From Acinetobacter sp. 10FS3-1 (lineage in GTDB: Bacteria > Pseudomonadota > Gammaproteobacteria > Pseudomonadales > Moraxellaceae), in assembly GCF_013343215.1 (NCBI RefSeq), contig NZ_CP039143.1:806001-870000 (forward strand): a DNA stretch of 64,000 nt, in the 5' to 3' direction. Both the position numbers and the translations under genes were made by a program. Of this stretch, positions 27,610 to 36,163 are shown in pieces; the stretch's first letter is position 1; every line of letters starts with the position of its first letter. The notes beneath the pieces were generated by a model that was given only the letters and a program-made list of their open reading frames with translations, ran no database searches and had not been told where the DNA came from.

Positions 27610-27950
27610 GGATGAGTAGGTTGTATTAACAACAAGTTTTTAGAAGCTAAAGCTTGAGGAGTGTGGGCTATTAAGAGCAAGTAAGATGCCAGCGTTCCGG
27701 AAAATCTTATTTTAATTAAAGAAGGTGAACATACTGTCAGTACATGGTAGTGCCTGGTCAAGGGTGACTTTGCTTTCGCAAAGACTTGAAGAATGCTAAG
27801 TGATGGATTGAGGAGTGCTTAAGGTTTTAAGCTGATCCACTCGCTTTGCAGGCCACTACACTTTATTTGCAATCCTGTGTTGTGGAAGTAGGGGATCTTG
27901 TACTCGCCCAGTATGTTCGCGTTGAATTATAACCTGAAATCAGAGAGATT
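27610..27950. other. Intergenic region with a possible gene relic
   Basis: Most of this stretch has no recognisable feature. From 27834 a plus-strand frame is open for 32 codons (DPLALQATTLYLQS ... GDLVLAQYVRVEL) and ends at TAA in the hairpin that follows. This looks like a decayed C-terminus of an unidentified gene. Confidence 0.35.
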
Positions 27951-27957
27951 TCAGGTT
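27931..27957. terminator. Hairpin overlapping the end of the DIP1984 gene
   Basis: AACCTGAAATC and GATTTCAGGTT form an 11-bp stem with loop AGAGA. It overlaps the last codons of the minus-strand DIP1984 gene. U runs are weak on both strands. Confidence 0.5.
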
Positions 27958-28412
27958 TCGAGCAAGTCAATTTTCCAGTTGCTGGCTTGAATTAAGACGT
28001 TTAAATCACGTAGTTTTACACTAATATCATCGGCTTGTTTCTGTAAGGAAGAAACAGGAATGACTTTATGCCATTTGATCTCACGTGTACTGTAACGATC
28101 GGGTTCACGAGAACTACTACTGATGGCGGCCGTTAAGACTTTATGACACTCTACCAGCTCATCACGCAAAGTAAGTAAGGCCAGCAAAGAACGACCATCA
28201 CTTAACTTTGTTAGGGCATTGGTTTGATGAATGGCATACACCAGTTTCTGGGATTCTTGAGTAAGGGCAAATACCTGTTTTAACAATTCATTGGGATCTT
28301 CCGAGGGTTCATCCCCATCCTGTACCAGTACATTTGCATTGATACGTTGCTTAAGTGACGCAAGTTTTTTTTGTTGATCACTTCTAAGCAAAAGAGCTTC
28401 TGCTAATTTCAT
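27951..28412 (-). CDS. DIP1984 family protein
   Basis: A 153-residue, mostly helical, soluble protein starting MKLAEALLLRSDQQKKLASL. The N-terminal segment followed by RINANVLVQDGDEPSEDP, and the C-terminal LRDLNVLIQASNWKIDLLE, match the DIP1984 (septicolysin-like) family. Heptad-like leucines suggest coiled coils. No signal peptide or membrane segment is present. The molecular function of the family is not established. It stands alone, convergent with the malic enzyme gene. Confidence 0.75.
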   Translation of the reverse strand: MKLAEALLLRSDQQKKLASLKQRINANVLVQDGDEPSEDPNELLKQVFALTQESQKLVYAIHQTNALTKLSDGRSLLALLTLRDELVECHKVLTAAISSSSREPDRYSTREIKWHKVIPVSSLQKQADDISVKLRDLNVLIQASNWKIDLLET

Positions 28413-29117
28413 TTTTCACCTGTGAATGGTTTTCTTGATTTCATTACTGAGTGGCATGGTTTTTACTTTAGCGCCAAGGAGGGATGAGACAAAGCAAAAA
28501 CTGTAAATCAAAACACGAATAGACTGATAGGAGCTTCTATTCAAAAGAAAAAATCTGGCGTGAGATTCTGAAGTTTATATCGTCAGCATTATATCACTTA
28601 GATCAGCATGTGAAGTGCACCACCATGTGATTATAATACTACCTGACTCGAACTTTTAAAGCCGGGTCTTTTTCTTGGGTGATGATTTAAACGTTGATTG
28701 ATTTCTGAGAGATATTCATTCGTCTAGGTCTTTAAATTAGTGCTTTTTCTAAAGTATGCCGACATTTTTAGTTCAGAATTCAGCCTATAAAGGCAGTCAA
28801 ATATAAAGACCAGCTAAAGCAACCGCACTTTGATAATTACCCTTGAGCTGGTCATATTAATTAGTAATCCTTCCAAACTGTTTTTTAGCAGCATGTTTGC
28901 TAAATAACCTAACTATATTCATAAACTTGTTGTGTTAAAAGCGCTGATTAGGTTTCTAGAAAATAACGTTTAGCTTATCGAATTCTTGAGCTAAAACTCG
29001 CCTATCCACGCTAAGCATTGTAACCGCTTACAGGGTTTCAGGGCTGGCGACCTCAGGAATTGTGCGTTATGTTAAAAAAGACGCTCTGAGTCAATCTCAT
29101 CTTTATAAATGATACAT
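28413..29117. other. Intergenic region, nothing recognised
   Basis: About 700 bases between the DIP1984 gene start and the end of mopR. An 8-bp inverted repeat with a long loop (GACCAGCT near 28809, AGCTGGTC near 28850) is the only structure noted. I found no ORF, RNA gene or clear terminator. Confidence 0.4.
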
Positions 29118-30797
29118 TTAAATAAATTGATACTTTTTCAGCCGGTAATCCAGCTTTGCCCTGCTAATACCTAATAAACGTGCTGCTTCAGAAATATTCT
29201 GTTTGGCTGTATGCATGGCGGTTTGAATTAACTGCTGTTCATGCTGCTCCAGATCAAATCCTGTGGTCAGCATTGTAGCTAAATCCTTGGCAGGGTACTC
29301 AGTCTGATGATCCTCCATCTGGGTGTGCATTTGTGGGAACAGGGCATGCAGTTTAATCAGTTGCTGATCTTCGGTCAGCAGTACTGCGCGCTCCAGCAAA
29401 TTTTCCAGCTCGCGGATATTACCCGGCCAGGCATAAGTTTGCATAAAAGCGGTGGCTTTTTCACTTAGCCCCTGAATCTGTTTGTCATACATCTTCTCAA
29501 AGCGTTTTAAAAAATGATCGACCAAAAGCGGCAGATCTTCACGGCGTTCCCTTAATGGGGGAATCTGTACAGGAAAAATATTCAAACGATAATAGAGGTC
29601 GGCACGGAAACGGCCTGCCTTGACGGCCTGTTCCAGATCTTCGTTGGTGGCAGTAATGACCCTTACATCAACATGCCGCGTTTGTGAATCGCCCACGCGT
29701 TCAAACTCGCCTTCCTGCAAAATTCGCAGTAAAGCAGCCTGGGCGCGAGGGGAAAGTTCAATCACCTCATCTAGAAAAATGGTGCCGCCGTGCGCACGTT
29801 CAAACTTGCCTAAGCGGGATTGATGCGCCCCTGTAAATGCACCTTTTTCTACCCCGAATAATTCAGACTCAATCAGTTCAGGAGGAATGGCGGCACAGTT
29901 TACGGCGACAAAAGCATGTTCTTTACGTTGACTCAGTTCATGTACACCACGGGCAAAAGCCTCTTTACCCACTCCTGTTTCACCTTGCAGTAAAATCGAT
30001 ACTTTGGCCCCGGCGGCGGCTTTGAGTAAGTCACACACCCGTTGATAGGCTGCAGACTGCCCAACCGAGCTGAACATGCTGTAGTCATTTTTACTGGTCG
30101 TATAAATCGACTTTTTTAGTTCAAATAATTCAGACTGTAAGGCAATCAGTTCCTGTTCCATCGGTTCTGGCGACATAAACTGGATCAGTTCATCAGCATT
30201 TTCCCATTCATGCAGAGGCTTGCCAATAATACGGCAATGGGCATGTCCACAGGCTTTGCATTCAATTTCTTGATAAATAATGGTCATGCCCGTGGCAAAA
30301 CTGCTATAGCCACAGGCATAGCCCAATAACATCCAGCAGGACGGTTCATCATCCCGTCCAAATTGCTCAAGATGTACATCGGCTTCAAACGAATTGAACC
30401 AGTTTAAATCGGCATAAAACTGTTTTTTCTGGTGATTTAAAATCAGCTGATTGGCTTCGACTTTGACCATGCCACGAATCCCGTGCATTTGTGGTCCTGC
30501 CATAAATGCCTGCTCTTCATTTAAACCCGGGCGCATTTTGGTGGTCACTTCAGCATCTTTTAATCCGGCCTGATAACCCAGACGGATAAAAAAGCGTTTG
30601 GTGCGTTCTAGACCAATCATGTTGGCCAGATCTTTACGCAAATACCCCATGAGGCTGGTATGCATCAGCAGCATACGATATTCATCAAACCAGATTTGTC
30701 CATGTTCAGTGTCAAAATGCAGTTTGGAAAGCAGGTCATGAATTTCCTGAGGATAGGCTGCGTATTTTCCGTTGTTGGCGTATTTTACTTGTACCAT
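29118..30797 (-). CDS. mopR: Phenol-responsive sigma-54 activator MopR
   Basis: A 559-residue activator of the DmpR/XylR class. The N-terminal V4R sensor domain keeps, one position earlier than in the crystallised Acinetobacter MopR, the phenol-binding His105 and Trp133 and the zinc ligands Cys154, Glu177, Cys180 and Cys188. The AAA+ domain (about 235-470) has Walker A GETGVGKEAFARG, the sigma-54 contact loop GAFTGA and Walker B GGTIFLDEV. The C-terminal Fis-type helix-turn-helix is AARLLGISRAKLDYRLKK. It is divergent from mopK and should activate the sigma-54 promoter there when phenol is bound. Confidence 0.96.
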   Translation of the reverse strand: MVQVKYANNGKYAAYPQEIHDLLSKLHFDTEHGQIWFDEYRMLLMHTSLMGYLRKDLANMIGLERTKRFFIRLGYQAGLKDAEVTTKMRPGLNEEQAFMAGPQMHGIRGMVKVEANQLILNHQKKQFYADLNWFNSFEADVHLEQFGRDDEPSCWMLLGYACGYSSFATGMTIIYQEIECKACGHAHCRIIGKPLHEWENADELIQFMSPEPMEQELIALQSELFELKKSIYTTSKNDYSMFSSVGQSAAYQRVCDLLKAAAGAKVSILLQGETGVGKEAFARGVHELSQRKEHAFVAVNCAAIPPELIESELFGVEKGAFTGAHQSRLGKFERAHGGTIFLDEVIELSPRAQAALLRILQEGEFERVGDSQTRHVDVRVITATNEDLEQAVKAGRFRADLYYRLNIFPVQIPPLRERREDLPLLVDHFLKRFEKMYDKQIQGLSEKATAFMQTYAWPGNIRELENLLERAVLLTEDQQLIKLHALFPQMHTQMEDHQTEYPAKDLATMLTTGFDLEQHEQQLIQTAMHTAKQNISEAARLLGISRAKLDYRLKKYQFI

Positions 30798-30999
30798 GCG
30801 TCGTGTTTAATCCATTAAATTCGATGCCATCTGTCATCTTAGGCAAAATCCCTGAAATTCATAATACCTAAACGGTATCAAGTTAAATCTTAAAGGTATG
30901 ACGCTATATCCATATGTTTTTATTATTTTTATTTATTCTGTTTCTAGTGAGACTGGCCCTAGTCTAAGGGTAATTTTTTGTATCACTCCACTTTATATT

Positions 31000-31015
31000 T
31001 CATCAAATCATGAAA
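31000..31015 (+). promoter_or_regulatory. Upstream activator site 1 (MopR)
   Basis: TCATCAAATCATGAAA, with inverted arms TTCAT and ATGAA. An identical copy lies 41 bases further on. Position upstream of a sigma-54 promoter and the paired arrangement fit MopR enhancer sites. Confidence 0.65.
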
Positions 31016-31040
31016 TTCACTTATTTAAAAAAATAAAAAT

Positions 31041-31056
31041 TCATCAAATCATGAAA
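31041..31056 (+). promoter_or_regulatory. Upstream activator site 2 (MopR)
   Basis: A second exact copy of TCATCAAATCATGAAA, again as TTCAT-N6-ATGAA. The 41-base spacing is close to four helical turns, placing both sites on one face of the DNA about 70-110 bases upstream of the -24 element. Confidence 0.65.
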
Positions 31057-31119
31057 AAATAATTCTGATAAAAATACTCTTATTTTATAAGATTTTGATT
31101 CTATTGTTTTTTATAAAGT

Positions 31120-31135
31120 TGGCACGCTTGTTGTA
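31120..31135 (+). promoter_or_regulatory. Sigma-54 promoter of the mop operon
   Basis: TGGCACGCTTGTTGTA matches the -24/-12 pattern TGGCAC-N5-TTGCA apart from one base in the -12 box. It lies 76 bases before the mopK ATG. Confidence 0.85.
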
Positions 31136-31211
31136 ATAGTAAAACCAAGCAGCAGATGCATGAAGCAACTGAAGCAAGCTCTGAATGAATCAGATCTTGT
31201 AGGAGAACAAC

Positions 31212-31505
31212 ATGAAGGATGCAACAGGCACTTTACCCTTAACCAAATATATTCGGGTGACCGGGGATATTCAGGCCGCATTTGTCGAGTTCGACTTTGC
31301 CATTCACGATCCCACTTTATATGTGGAACTGGTGTTACCGCAGCAAGCCTTTCGCGAGTTCTGCGCAACCCATCAGGTGGTGGAAATGAGCGAACAACAA
31401 CAGGCCGTGAATGATGCCGAAGAAGACAAATGGCGTTATGGCATTGAGCACCAGACCTTAGTCGGTGCACAGCGCTACAACATTGATCATGAAGATCAAC
31501 ACTGA
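31212..31505 (+). CDS. mopK: Phenol hydroxylase assembly protein P0
   Basis: A 97-residue protein corresponding to DmpK (P0), which is not needed for turnover but helps assemble the active hydroxylase, probably by aiding iron loading. The core FDFAIHDPTLYVELVLPQQA with the YIRVTGDI start is typical. AGGAGAA precedes the ATG. It is the first gene of the operon behind the sigma-54 promoter. Confidence 0.88.
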   Translation: MKDATGTLPLTKYIRVTGDIQAAFVEFDFAIHDPTLYVELVLPQQAFREFCATHQVVEMSEQQQAVNDAEEDKWRYGIEHQTLVGAQRYNIDHEDQH

Positions 31506-31524
31506 ATGCTTAAGGAGATAAGCG

Positions 31525-32529
31525 ATGACTTTAGAAATCAAAACAGCGGGTATTGAACCGATTCGTCAAAACTATGCCTATATTGAGCGCCGTTTTGGCA
31601 ACAAGCCTGCCACCCGTTACCAGGAAGTCAGTTTTGATATTCAGGCGGAAACCAACTTTCATTACCGTCCGTTGTGGAATCCGGACAAAACCTTAAATGA
31701 TAAAACCTACACTGCCATTGAAATGCAGGACTGGTATGCTTTTAAAGATCCACGCCAGTTTTATTACGGTACTTATGTGCAGCACCGTGCGCGTTTGCAG
31801 GATATTGCCGAAAGTAATTTTAGCTTTTTTGAAAAACGCCAATTGGCAGCGCATATTTCTCAAGAAGTCAAAGCCAAAGTCATTGCGCTATTTTTACCGT
31901 TTCGTCATATCGAACAAACAGCCAATTTACACATGATGTCCGGCAGTGCCTATGGTTATGGCACGGTACTGACCCAAGCCTGTATTTATGCCGCGATGGA
32001 CCGTTTAGGCATGGCGCAGTACATTTCGCGTGTTGGTTTGGCCTTAGATGGCAATACGGGTGACGCTTTAATTCCAGCCAAACAGGCATGGATGCAGGAT
32101 GAAGCTTGGCAAGGGCTACGCAAGCTGTGTGAGCAAAGCTTGACGGAGCAAGACTATTTTAAACTGTTTTTATTACAGAACCTGGTGATTGACAGCTTTA
32201 TGACCGAATTGGTCTATACCCAGTTTGATCAGTGGCTGGCAGAACATCAAGCGCGTGATTTGGCCATGCTGACTGAGTTTATGCAGGAAGCCTTGGCTGA
32301 TTTACGCAAATGGTCAGACAGCGTATTTAAAACTGCTGCAGCAGAATCTGAACACAACAAACAGTTATTGAGCCAGTGGTTAGCAGACTATTTACCTGAA
32401 GTGAAAGCAGCATTTGCCCCGTGGGCAGCGCAGGTCCTAGCGGCCGATGCAGTCGAAATTGCAGAACAAAAACTGCTGGAGCGCAGTAAAAAAATTGGCA
32501 TCGAACTTGAAAAAACTTTGCAGGCTTAA
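31525..32529 (+). CDS. mopL: Phenol hydroxylase beta subunit P1
   Basis: A 334-residue beta subunit (DmpL/P1) of the (alpha-beta-gamma)2 hydroxylase. It has the ferritin-like fold of the alpha subunit but no di-iron ligands. Typical segments are RRFGNKPATRYQEVSFDIQA and YGTYVQHRARLQDIAESNFS. A strong AAGGAG site precedes the ATG, 19 bases after mopK. Confidence 0.93.
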   Translation: MTLEIKTAGIEPIRQNYAYIERRFGNKPATRYQEVSFDIQAETNFHYRPLWNPDKTLNDKTYTAIEMQDWYAFKDPRQFYYGTYVQHRARLQDIAESNFSFFEKRQLAAHISQEVKAKVIALFLPFRHIEQTANLHMMSGSAYGYGTVLTQACIYAAMDRLGMAQYISRVGLALDGNTGDALIPAKQAWMQDEAWQGLRKLCEQSLTEQDYFKLFLLQNLVIDSFMTELVYTQFDQWLAEHQARDLAMLTEFMQEALADLRKWSDSVFKTAAAESEHNKQLLSQWLADYLPEVKAAFAPWAAQVLAADAVEIAEQKLLERSKKIGIELEKTLQA

Positions 32530-32540
32530 GGAGAAGCAGC

Positions 32541-32807
32541 ATGTCTAAGGTTTATCTCGCACTACAGGACAATGATACGTCACGCTACATCATTGAGGCG
32601 ATTGAAGAAGACAATCCAGATGCCAGCATTCAATACCTGCCAGCCATGATTCGGGTAGAAAGCGAAACCGGTCTGATTGTCAAAGCAGAAACGGTCTCTG
32701 AAAAGCTTGGACAGGATTGGGATATTCAGTCTTTACAACTCAACATGATTACGTTGGGTGGCAATGTCGAAGAAGATGACGACAGCTTCCGTTTGCACTG
32801 GAACTAA
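32541..32807 (+). CDS. mopM: Phenol hydroxylase effector protein P2
   Basis: An 88-residue cofactorless regulatory protein (DmpM/P2) that binds the hydroxylase and gates substrate turnover, like MmoB of methane monooxygenase. Family features are VYLALQDNDTSRYIIEAIEE and PAMIRVESETGLIVKAETV. It starts 11 bases after mopL. Confidence 0.93.
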   Translation: MSKVYLALQDNDTSRYIIEAIEEDNPDASIQYLPAMIRVESETGLIVKAETVSEKLGQDWDIQSLQLNMITLGGNVEEDDDSFRLHWN

Positions 32808-32900
32808 CAATAAGGATGTGCACTGCGCCAATCATTGGCACAGTGCCAGCAGAACATATTGCTGCATAGATTGCCGCTCAAAAATTTAAGGATGATGAAC

Positions 32901-34436
32901 ATGAATTCACAAGTTAAAACCCCGGCAAAAAAACTAAATGCCAAAGATCGCTATCGCGCGTTAACACGTGATTTAGACTGGGACTTTTCTTATACAGATC
33001 GTAAAGAAGCGTTCCCTTATGAAGAATTTGAAGGCATTAAAATTACCGACTGGTCCAAATGGGAAGATCCATTTCGTTTAACCATGGATACCTACTGGAA
33101 ATATCAGGCTGAAAAAGAGAAAAAACTCTACGCTATTTTTGATGCGTTTGCACAAAACAATGGTCAGTTAAACGTGAGCAATGAGCGTTATTTAAATGCC
33201 ATCAAACTGTTTTTAACTGCGGTTACCCCACTTGAATATCAGGCGTTCCAAGGTTATGCCCATGTAGGGCGTCAGTTTAGCGGAGTCGGGGCGCGTATTG
33301 CATCACAAATGCAGTCAATTGATGAATTACGTCATGTACAGACTCAAATTCATGCCATGAGCCATTACAACAAATTCTTTGATGGTTTCCAGGACTGGTC
33401 GCACATGCATGACCGCGTTTGGTACCTGTCTGTACCAAAATCTTTCTTTGAAGATGCGCGCTCTGCCGGGCCGTTTGAATTCCTGCTGGCGATCAGTTTT
33501 GCCTTTGAATATGTCTTGACCAACTTGTTGTTCGTACCGTTCATGTCCGGTGCTGCCCATAATGGTGATATGGCCACCGTGACCTTTGGTTTTAGCGCGC
33601 AGTCGGATGAAGCCCGTCACATGACTTTAGGCTTGGAAATCGTCAAATTCTTGCTGGAACAGCATGAAGACAACGTGCCAATTGTGCAGGAATGGATTGA
33701 TAAATGGTTCTGGCGCGGTACACGACTGTTATCTATTGTCGGCATGATGATGGATTACATGCTGCCAAACAAAGTCATGTCATGGAAAGAAGCCTGGGAA
33801 ACTTATTTTGAAGAAGCGGGAGGAGCATTATTTAATGATCTGAGCCGTTACGGTATTCGTATGCCGAAATATTCAGAAGTGATCACCAAAGAGAAAGAAC
33901 ACGTATCGCATCAGGCATGGTGGATTTTTTATAACTTTGGTCATGCAGCCGGTTTCCATACCTGGATTCCAACTGATCAGGAGATGGACTGGCTCTCTGA
34001 AAAATATCCAGACACTTTTGATAAGTATTACCGCCCACGCTGGGAACTGGCACGAAAAATGGAAGCGGAAGGCAAGCGCTTTTATAGCTCAGGTTTGCCA
34101 CAACTCTGCCAGATTTGCCAAGTGCCGATGACCTTTACCGACATGGAAAATGATCCAACCCTGTTTACTTATCGCGAGTCGATTTATCAAGGCGAGCGTT
34201 ATCACACCTGTTCAGATGGCTGTCACGATATTTTTGAGCGTGAACCGGAAAAATATGTACAGGCATGGTTACCAGTCAACCAGATTCTACAAGGCAATTG
34301 TGGTGGCTTGGATTTGGAAAACATGTTGCGTGAATACTACCGCTTCAATGTCGGTGCAGACAATCTGGATATTGAAGGCTCACCAGACCAGCAGCGCTGG
34401 AAAAAATGGAAAGGTGAGAAAGGTGATGCAGCTTAA
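32901..34436 (+). CDS. mopN: Phenol hydroxylase alpha subunit P3
   Basis: Catalytic subunit that hydroxylates phenol to catechol at a carboxylate-bridged di-iron site. From the ATG at 32901 (AAGGA upstream) it has 511 residues. The first iron motif includes Glu112 and Glu142-x2-His145 (SIDELRHVQ); the second is in QSDEARHMTLG. A zinc-type Cys cluster near residue 400 (LCQICQVPM, CSDGCHDIFE) is typical of phenol and toluene hydroxylases. Upstream in-frame ATGs at 32892 and 32895 are closer to the ribosome site than is usual. Confidence 0.95.
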   Translation: MNSQVKTPAKKLNAKDRYRALTRDLDWDFSYTDRKEAFPYEEFEGIKITDWSKWEDPFRLTMDTYWKYQAEKEKKLYAIFDAFAQNNGQLNVSNERYLNAIKLFLTAVTPLEYQAFQGYAHVGRQFSGVGARIASQMQSIDELRHVQTQIHAMSHYNKFFDGFQDWSHMHDRVWYLSVPKSFFEDARSAGPFEFLLAISFAFEYVLTNLLFVPFMSGAAHNGDMATVTFGFSAQSDEARHMTLGLEIVKFLLEQHEDNVPIVQEWIDKWFWRGTRLLSIVGMMMDYMLPNKVMSWKEAWETYFEEAGGALFNDLSRYGIRMPKYSEVITKEKEHVSHQAWWIFYNFGHAAGFHTWIPTDQEMDWLSEKYPDTFDKYYRPRWELARKMEAEGKRFYSSGLPQLCQICQVPMTFTDMENDPTLFTYRESIYQGERYHTCSDGCHDIFEREPEKYVQAWLPVNQILQGNCGGLDLENMLREYYRFNVGADNLDIEGSPDQQRWKKWKGEKGDAA

Positions 34437-34540
34437 AGCGCATTACATATCCAACGAGTAGTTTATTTCAAGATTTACATTTAAAAGGATTTGGGTTTGA
34501 GCCATTAGGGCTCAAACCACCCCCAATACGGAGAATGACC

Positions 34541-34903
34541 ATGGCAATACGCGCTATTCGCCCAGATTACGACTTTGAACCACGCGATCTACAAAAACAC
34601 TATGGCGATAACATTTTGATTTATGTGGGTTGGGATCATCACACCTTATATTGTGCCGCCCATGCCATGCTGGTTTCACCGCAGCAGACTTTTCAGGAGT
34701 TTCTGGATCAGCAAATGCAGGCGGGTTTTCATCAGCATCCTGACTTTGAACACATTAACTGGGACGAAGTGCAATTTAAGCTGAATCAACAAGCCATTCA
34801 GCCACGCCCGGAACAGACGCTGGCAGAAATTGGTTTCGATCATAAATCTCTACTTCGCTTTGTAACTCCAGGATTAAAGGGTTATCAGGGTGCGCATGTT
34901 TAA
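34541..34903 (+). CDS. mopO: Phenol hydroxylase gamma subunit P4
   Basis: A 120-residue gamma subunit (DmpO/P4) of the hydroxylase complex, with the typical start AIRPDYDFEPRDLQKHYG and NILIYVGWDHHTLYCAAHA. The ATG at 34541 lies 6 bases after GGAGA; the ATG at 34535 touches the ribosome site and is unlikely. It follows mopN after 104 bases. Confidence 0.9.
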   Translation: MAIRAIRPDYDFEPRDLQKHYGDNILIYVGWDHHTLYCAAHAMLVSPQQTFQEFLDQQMQAGFHQHPDFEHINWDEVQFKLNQQAIQPRPEQTLAEIGFDHKSLLRFVTPGLKGYQGAHV

Positions 34904-34918
34904 GACAGGAGGTCACAG

Positions 34919-35980
34919 ATGAGCTATCAGGTCACAATTGAGCCAATTGGCACCACCATTGAAGTTGAAGAAGATCAAACCATTTTAGATGCCGCTTTAC
35001 GTCAGGGCGTGTGGTTACCATTTGCCTGCGGGCATGGCACCTGCGGTACCTGCAAAGTGCAGGTGACGGACGGTTATTATGATGTGGGCGAAGCCTCACC
35101 CTTTGCCTTAATGGATCTGGAGCGTGAAGAGCAGAAGGTCCTGGCATGCTGCTGTAAGCCTGAGTCGGATATGGTAATTGAAGCCGATGTCGATGAAGAT
35201 CCAGATTTTCTGGGTTATCTGGTACAGGACTACCATGCCAAAGTGCTAGACATCCGCGATTTATCCCCGACCATTAAAGGCCTGCGTTTACAACTAGATC
35301 GGGACATGGAATTTCAGGCGGGACAGTACATTAATGTGCAGTTCCCAGATATTGAAGGGACACGTGCTTTTTCGATTGCCAATGCACCCAGCCAGCCCGG
35401 TGTGATTGAACTGCATATTCGCCATGTGGTGGGCGGCAGTGCAACCACTTATGTACATGAGCAACTGGCAGTAGGCGATGAGCTGGAAATCTCCGGACCA
35501 TATGGACAGTTCTTTGTGCGTAAATCAGATCAACAGGATGCAATCTTTATTGCCGGCGGTTCTGGTTTGTCGAGTCCGCAATCCATGATTCTGGACTTAC
35601 TCGAATCCGGTGATACTCGCACCATTTACCTGTTCCAGGGGGCGCGTGATTTAGCCGAGCTCTATAACCGTGAGCTGTTTGAACAATGGATTAAGGATTA
35701 TCCAAACTTCCGCTATATTCCTGCCTTGAATGCACCTAAAGCAGAAGATCACTGGATCGGTTTCACCGGCTATGTCCATGAAGCGGTTGCTGACTATTTT
35801 GAACAGCGTTGTGCTGGACACAAAGCCTATTTATGTGGTCCACCGGTCATGATTGATGCTGCCATTTCTACCTTAATGCAAAGCCGGTTATTTGAGCGGG
35901 ATATTCATACTGAACGTTTCTTAAGTGCTGCCGATGGTGCCGGTGGACAGTCACGTTCAGCGTTGTTTAAGCATATTTAA
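34919..35980 (+). CDS. mopP: Phenol hydroxylase reductase P5
   Basis: NADH-dependent reductase (DmpP/P5) of 353 residues. The N-terminal plant-type ferredoxin has Cys37, Cys42 and Cys45 (CGHGTCGTCK) and a fourth ligand in the CCC at 77-79. The FAD domain (RAFSIANAPSQ) and the NAD domain (FIAGGSGLSSPQSM, LCGPPVMIDAA) follow. AGGAGGT stands 6 bases before the ATG. It is the last hydroxylase gene before catA. Confidence 0.95.
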   Translation: MSYQVTIEPIGTTIEVEEDQTILDAALRQGVWLPFACGHGTCGTCKVQVTDGYYDVGEASPFALMDLEREEQKVLACCCKPESDMVIEADVDEDPDFLGYLVQDYHAKVLDIRDLSPTIKGLRLQLDRDMEFQAGQYINVQFPDIEGTRAFSIANAPSQPGVIELHIRHVVGGSATTYVHEQLAVGDELEISGPYGQFFVRKSDQQDAIFIAGGSGLSSPQSMILDLLESGDTRTIYLFQGARDLAELYNRELFEQWIKDYPNFRYIPALNAPKAEDHWIGFTGYVHEAVADYFEQRCAGHKAYLCGPPVMIDAAISTLMQSRLFERDIHTERFLSAADGAGGQSRSALFKHI

Positions 35981-36163
35981 AGATATTTTAGCCCGTTATT
36001 TTATAAAAAAACTCACAAAACAGGTCGATGGGGATGCAGAACCAGCTGAAGTATTGACCTTTTATAAAGACTATCACCGTGCCAAGGGCAAACAGGCACT
36101 GGCCAAAGCAAGAACTAAGGAGAGTGAGATGAATCGTCAAGAGATTGATGCTTTAGTGAAAAA

